Origin: Actinomycetes bacterium
GTDB lineage: Bacteria; Actinomycetota; Coriobacteriia; Anaerosomatales; Anaerosomataceae
DNA length: 33,964 nucleotides
Assembly (NCBI GenBank): GCA_022839745.1
Contig: JALHJB010000021.1
Span: forward strand, 1 to 33,964
Direction of reading: 5' to 3'
A program made the translations under genes and the position numbers. The notes below the pieces were generated by a model. That model did not search any database. It was not told where the DNA came from and saw nothing but the letters and a program-made list of their open reading frames with translations. Below are positions 32,870 to 33,964 of this stretch, in pieces (within the stretch, counting starts at the first letter, position 1; every line of letters starts with the position of its first letter).

Positions 32870-33777
32870 TCGACTACATCGACGCCAACCGCGAGCGCTT
32901 CGGGGTCGAGCCGATCTGCGAGGTCCTGCCGATCGCCCCATCAACCTACTACGCCGCCAGGACGCGCCCGCCCTCGGCGCGTTCGATTCGCGACGAAGAG
33001 CTGAAACCTGAGATCGGGCGCGTGCATGCTGCGAGCTACGACGGCTGCTACGGCGCCCGCAAGGTCTGGAGACAGATGAACCGCGAGAGCATCCCTGTGG
33101 CCCGGTGCACCGTCGCCCGCCTGATGCGTGAGCTGGGGCTTTCCGGCGTGCGTCGAGGCGCGTACAGGGTCACGACGACCTCAGACGACCGTGGCGACAG
33201 GCCCGCCGACCTCGTGGAGCGCAAGTTCACAGCGACCCGCCCGAACCAGCTGTGGGTCGCCGACATCACGTATGTCGCGACCTGGAGGGGCTTCGTCTAC
33301 GTCGCGTTCGTCATCGACGTGTACTCCCGGAAGATCGTGGGCTGGAGGGTCTCGAGCTCTTTGCGGAGCGATTTGGCGATCGACGCACTCGAGATGGCGG
33401 TGTGGTCACGCGGCGGCGACGCCGACGGCGTGATCCATCACTCGGATCGCGGCGTGCAGTACCTCTCGATCCGCTACACCGAAAGGCTCGCGGAAGCCGG
33501 CGCCGTGGCGTCGGTCGGCAGCAAGGGGGACTCCTACGACAACGCGATGGCCGAGACGATCAACGGCCTTTTCAAGACCGAGGTCATCCACAGGAAGGGG
33601 CCGTGGCGCAGCATCGATGACGTCGAGTTCGCCACGCTGGAGTGGGTCGACTGGTTCAACAACCGCCGGCTGCTCGAGCCGATCGGCGACATCCCGCCGT
33701 CGGAGTTCGAGGGTCTCTACTGGCTTGAGCAGGCCGCGAACGATACTGTTGAATCCAAAGAAGTGAGTCTCCACTGA
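32695..33777 (+). CDS. IS3-family transposase OrfB (DDE catalytic part)
   Basis: The conserved OrfB sequence begins near 32863 (VVDYIDANRERFGVEPICEVL), in the -1 frame relative to OrfA; the open frame extends back to GTG 32695, but that part is only overlap with OrfA. The DDE residues are visible in WVADITYV, IHHSDRGVQYLS and GDSYDNAMAETINGLFKTE. No ATG or GTG lies near the homology start, so expression as an OrfAB fusion by -1 frameshift in the 32800-32869 overlap is expected; I see no canonical A-rich slippery site. The catalytic domain is complete. Confidence 0.9.
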   Translation: MGAPGGDRRGPEAGPDDRRTDPHEGARAREPRTASRQRDPQERRGFLRGGARPPTEEVVDYIDANRERFGVEPICEVLPIAPSTYYAARTRPPSARSIRDEELKPEIGRVHAASYDGCYGARKVWRQMNRESIPVARCTVARLMRELGLSGVRRGAYRVTTTSDDRGDRPADLVERKFTATRPNQLWVADITYVATWRGFVYVAFVIDVYSRKIVGWRVSSSLRSDLAIDALEMAVWSRGGDADGVIHHSDRGVQYLSIRYTERLAEAGAVASVGSKGDSYDNAMAETINGLFKTEVIHRKGPWRSIDDVEFATLEWVDWFNNRRLLEPIGDIPPSEFEGLYWLEQAANDTVESKEVSLH

Positions 33778-33821
33778 ACCTGGGGCGATTCATGGTGACT
33801 GTTGGTACTCGTTGGTACCTA

Positions 33822-33861
33822 TTGGGACTCACCGCAGCTCTGCTGTACCATCGAGTCCCAA
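33822..33861. repeat. inverted repeat between the IS3 element and the IS-like end
   Basis: TTGGGACTC (33822-33830) and GAGTCCCAA (33853-33861) form a 9-bp stem around a loop that contains a smaller hairpin (CAGC-TCT-GCTG). Just upstream GTTGGTAC is repeated 10 bp apart (33801 and 33811). This short stretch has no gene. Confidence 0.5.
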
Positions 33862-33865
33862 CGAG

Positions 33866-33933
33866 GTTAACGTCCCCGGAAGTGGTGTACGAAGGCCCGG
33901 CCGCCTGACATGAGGCGGCCACTGCTCCATCCT
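33866..33933 (-). repeat. IS-like terminal segment, right copy of the 68-bp inverted repeat
   Basis: Exact reverse complement of 31-98, including the GGCCGCC/GGCGGCC hairpin. The outer 31 bases to the window end still resemble bases 1-30 with mismatches and a one-base indel. The element body therefore lies outside the window on this side as well, and the 34 kb between are framed by two copies in opposite orientation. Confidence 0.6.
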
Positions 33934-33964
33934 TGAGGGTGATTCAGACCCCGGAACCAAGGAG

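Larger units (their letters stand above)
32499..33792 (+). mobile_element. complete IS3-family insertion sequence (1294 bp)
   Basis: The left end begins TGAATCGCCCCGGGTTT and the right end is its imperfect inverse (...AACCTGGGGCGATTCA). A GGAGACTC stretch is shared at the inner side of both repeats. The element is flanked by a 3-bp TGG direct repeat (32496-32498 and 33793-33795), as expected for IS3 transposition. It encodes OrfA and OrfB in overlapping frames. Both ends, both frames and the target duplication are intact, so insertion appears recent. Confidence 0.92.

Noticed and set aside
32549..33777. Frameshifted, inactive IS3 transposase
   Set aside because: The two overlapping frames with OrfB at -1 are the normal organisation of this family; all DDE residues and both ends are intact.

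Overview
The window reads as a high-GC chromosomal segment of an anaerobic actinobacterium, most likely a Coriobacteriia-type lineage. This is inferred from codon usage, the PurS/PurQ/PurL arrangement, frequent GTG starts with ATGA/GTGA stop-start overlaps, and the mix of selenium, corrinoid and molybdenum accessory genes; no rRNA is present to confirm it. Most genes lie on the + strand in tight runs.

Layout. (1) 1-2732 is an accessory, decaying edge: an IS-like end (31-98), then a GAF/HD-GYP sensor gene broken into two remnants (192-714 and 2396-2732) by an AT-richer insert that carries a small secreted protein and a VanZ-like membrane protein. (2) 2840-7276 holds a HerA-like ATPase (YjgR type), four small membrane or envelope genes including a PrsW-like protease, and a decayed cation exchanger. 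(3) 7336-8934 is a ferredoxin-ASKHA protein of the corrinoid-activator (RACo) type. (4) 9052-11975 is a compact selenium-associated operon: YedE transporter, TusA/YedF-like protein, DUF3343 protein and a ribokinase-fold protein, behind a palindromic operator. (5) 12117-13430 has a small two-helix membrane protein and SppA. (6) 13552-27851 is a dispersed purine cluster (purC, purS, purQ, purL, purF, purM, purN, purH) with membrane proteins, a secreted papain-like protein, a lipoprotein and a VapBC-type toxin-antitoxin pair between its members. It supplies FGAM synthase as three subunits and covers PRPP to IMP except purD, purE/K and purB. (7) 27983-28653 is a second toxin-antitoxin pair, followed by a convergent MscS channel gene. 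(8) 29628-29808 carries tRNA-Lys and tRNA-Glu. (9) 29809-32489 is a tRNA-linked accessory segment bounded by copies of a 24-bp repeat; it contains a homologue of the molybdenum-storage protein, a truncated TiaS-like protein and two small unknown genes. (10) 32499-33792 is a complete IS3-family element with target duplication, followed by an inverted copy of the IS-like end found at the left edge.

The biological themes are de novo purine synthesis as the housekeeping core, and accessory gear for selenium, corrinoid and molybdate/tungstate handling. The most promising new system is the 30.2-32.3 kb locus that pairs a MosB-like storage protein with a TiaS-like ATP-dependent enzyme. The two ends of the window are near-identical inverted repeats, so they may be assembly break points at a multicopy element.
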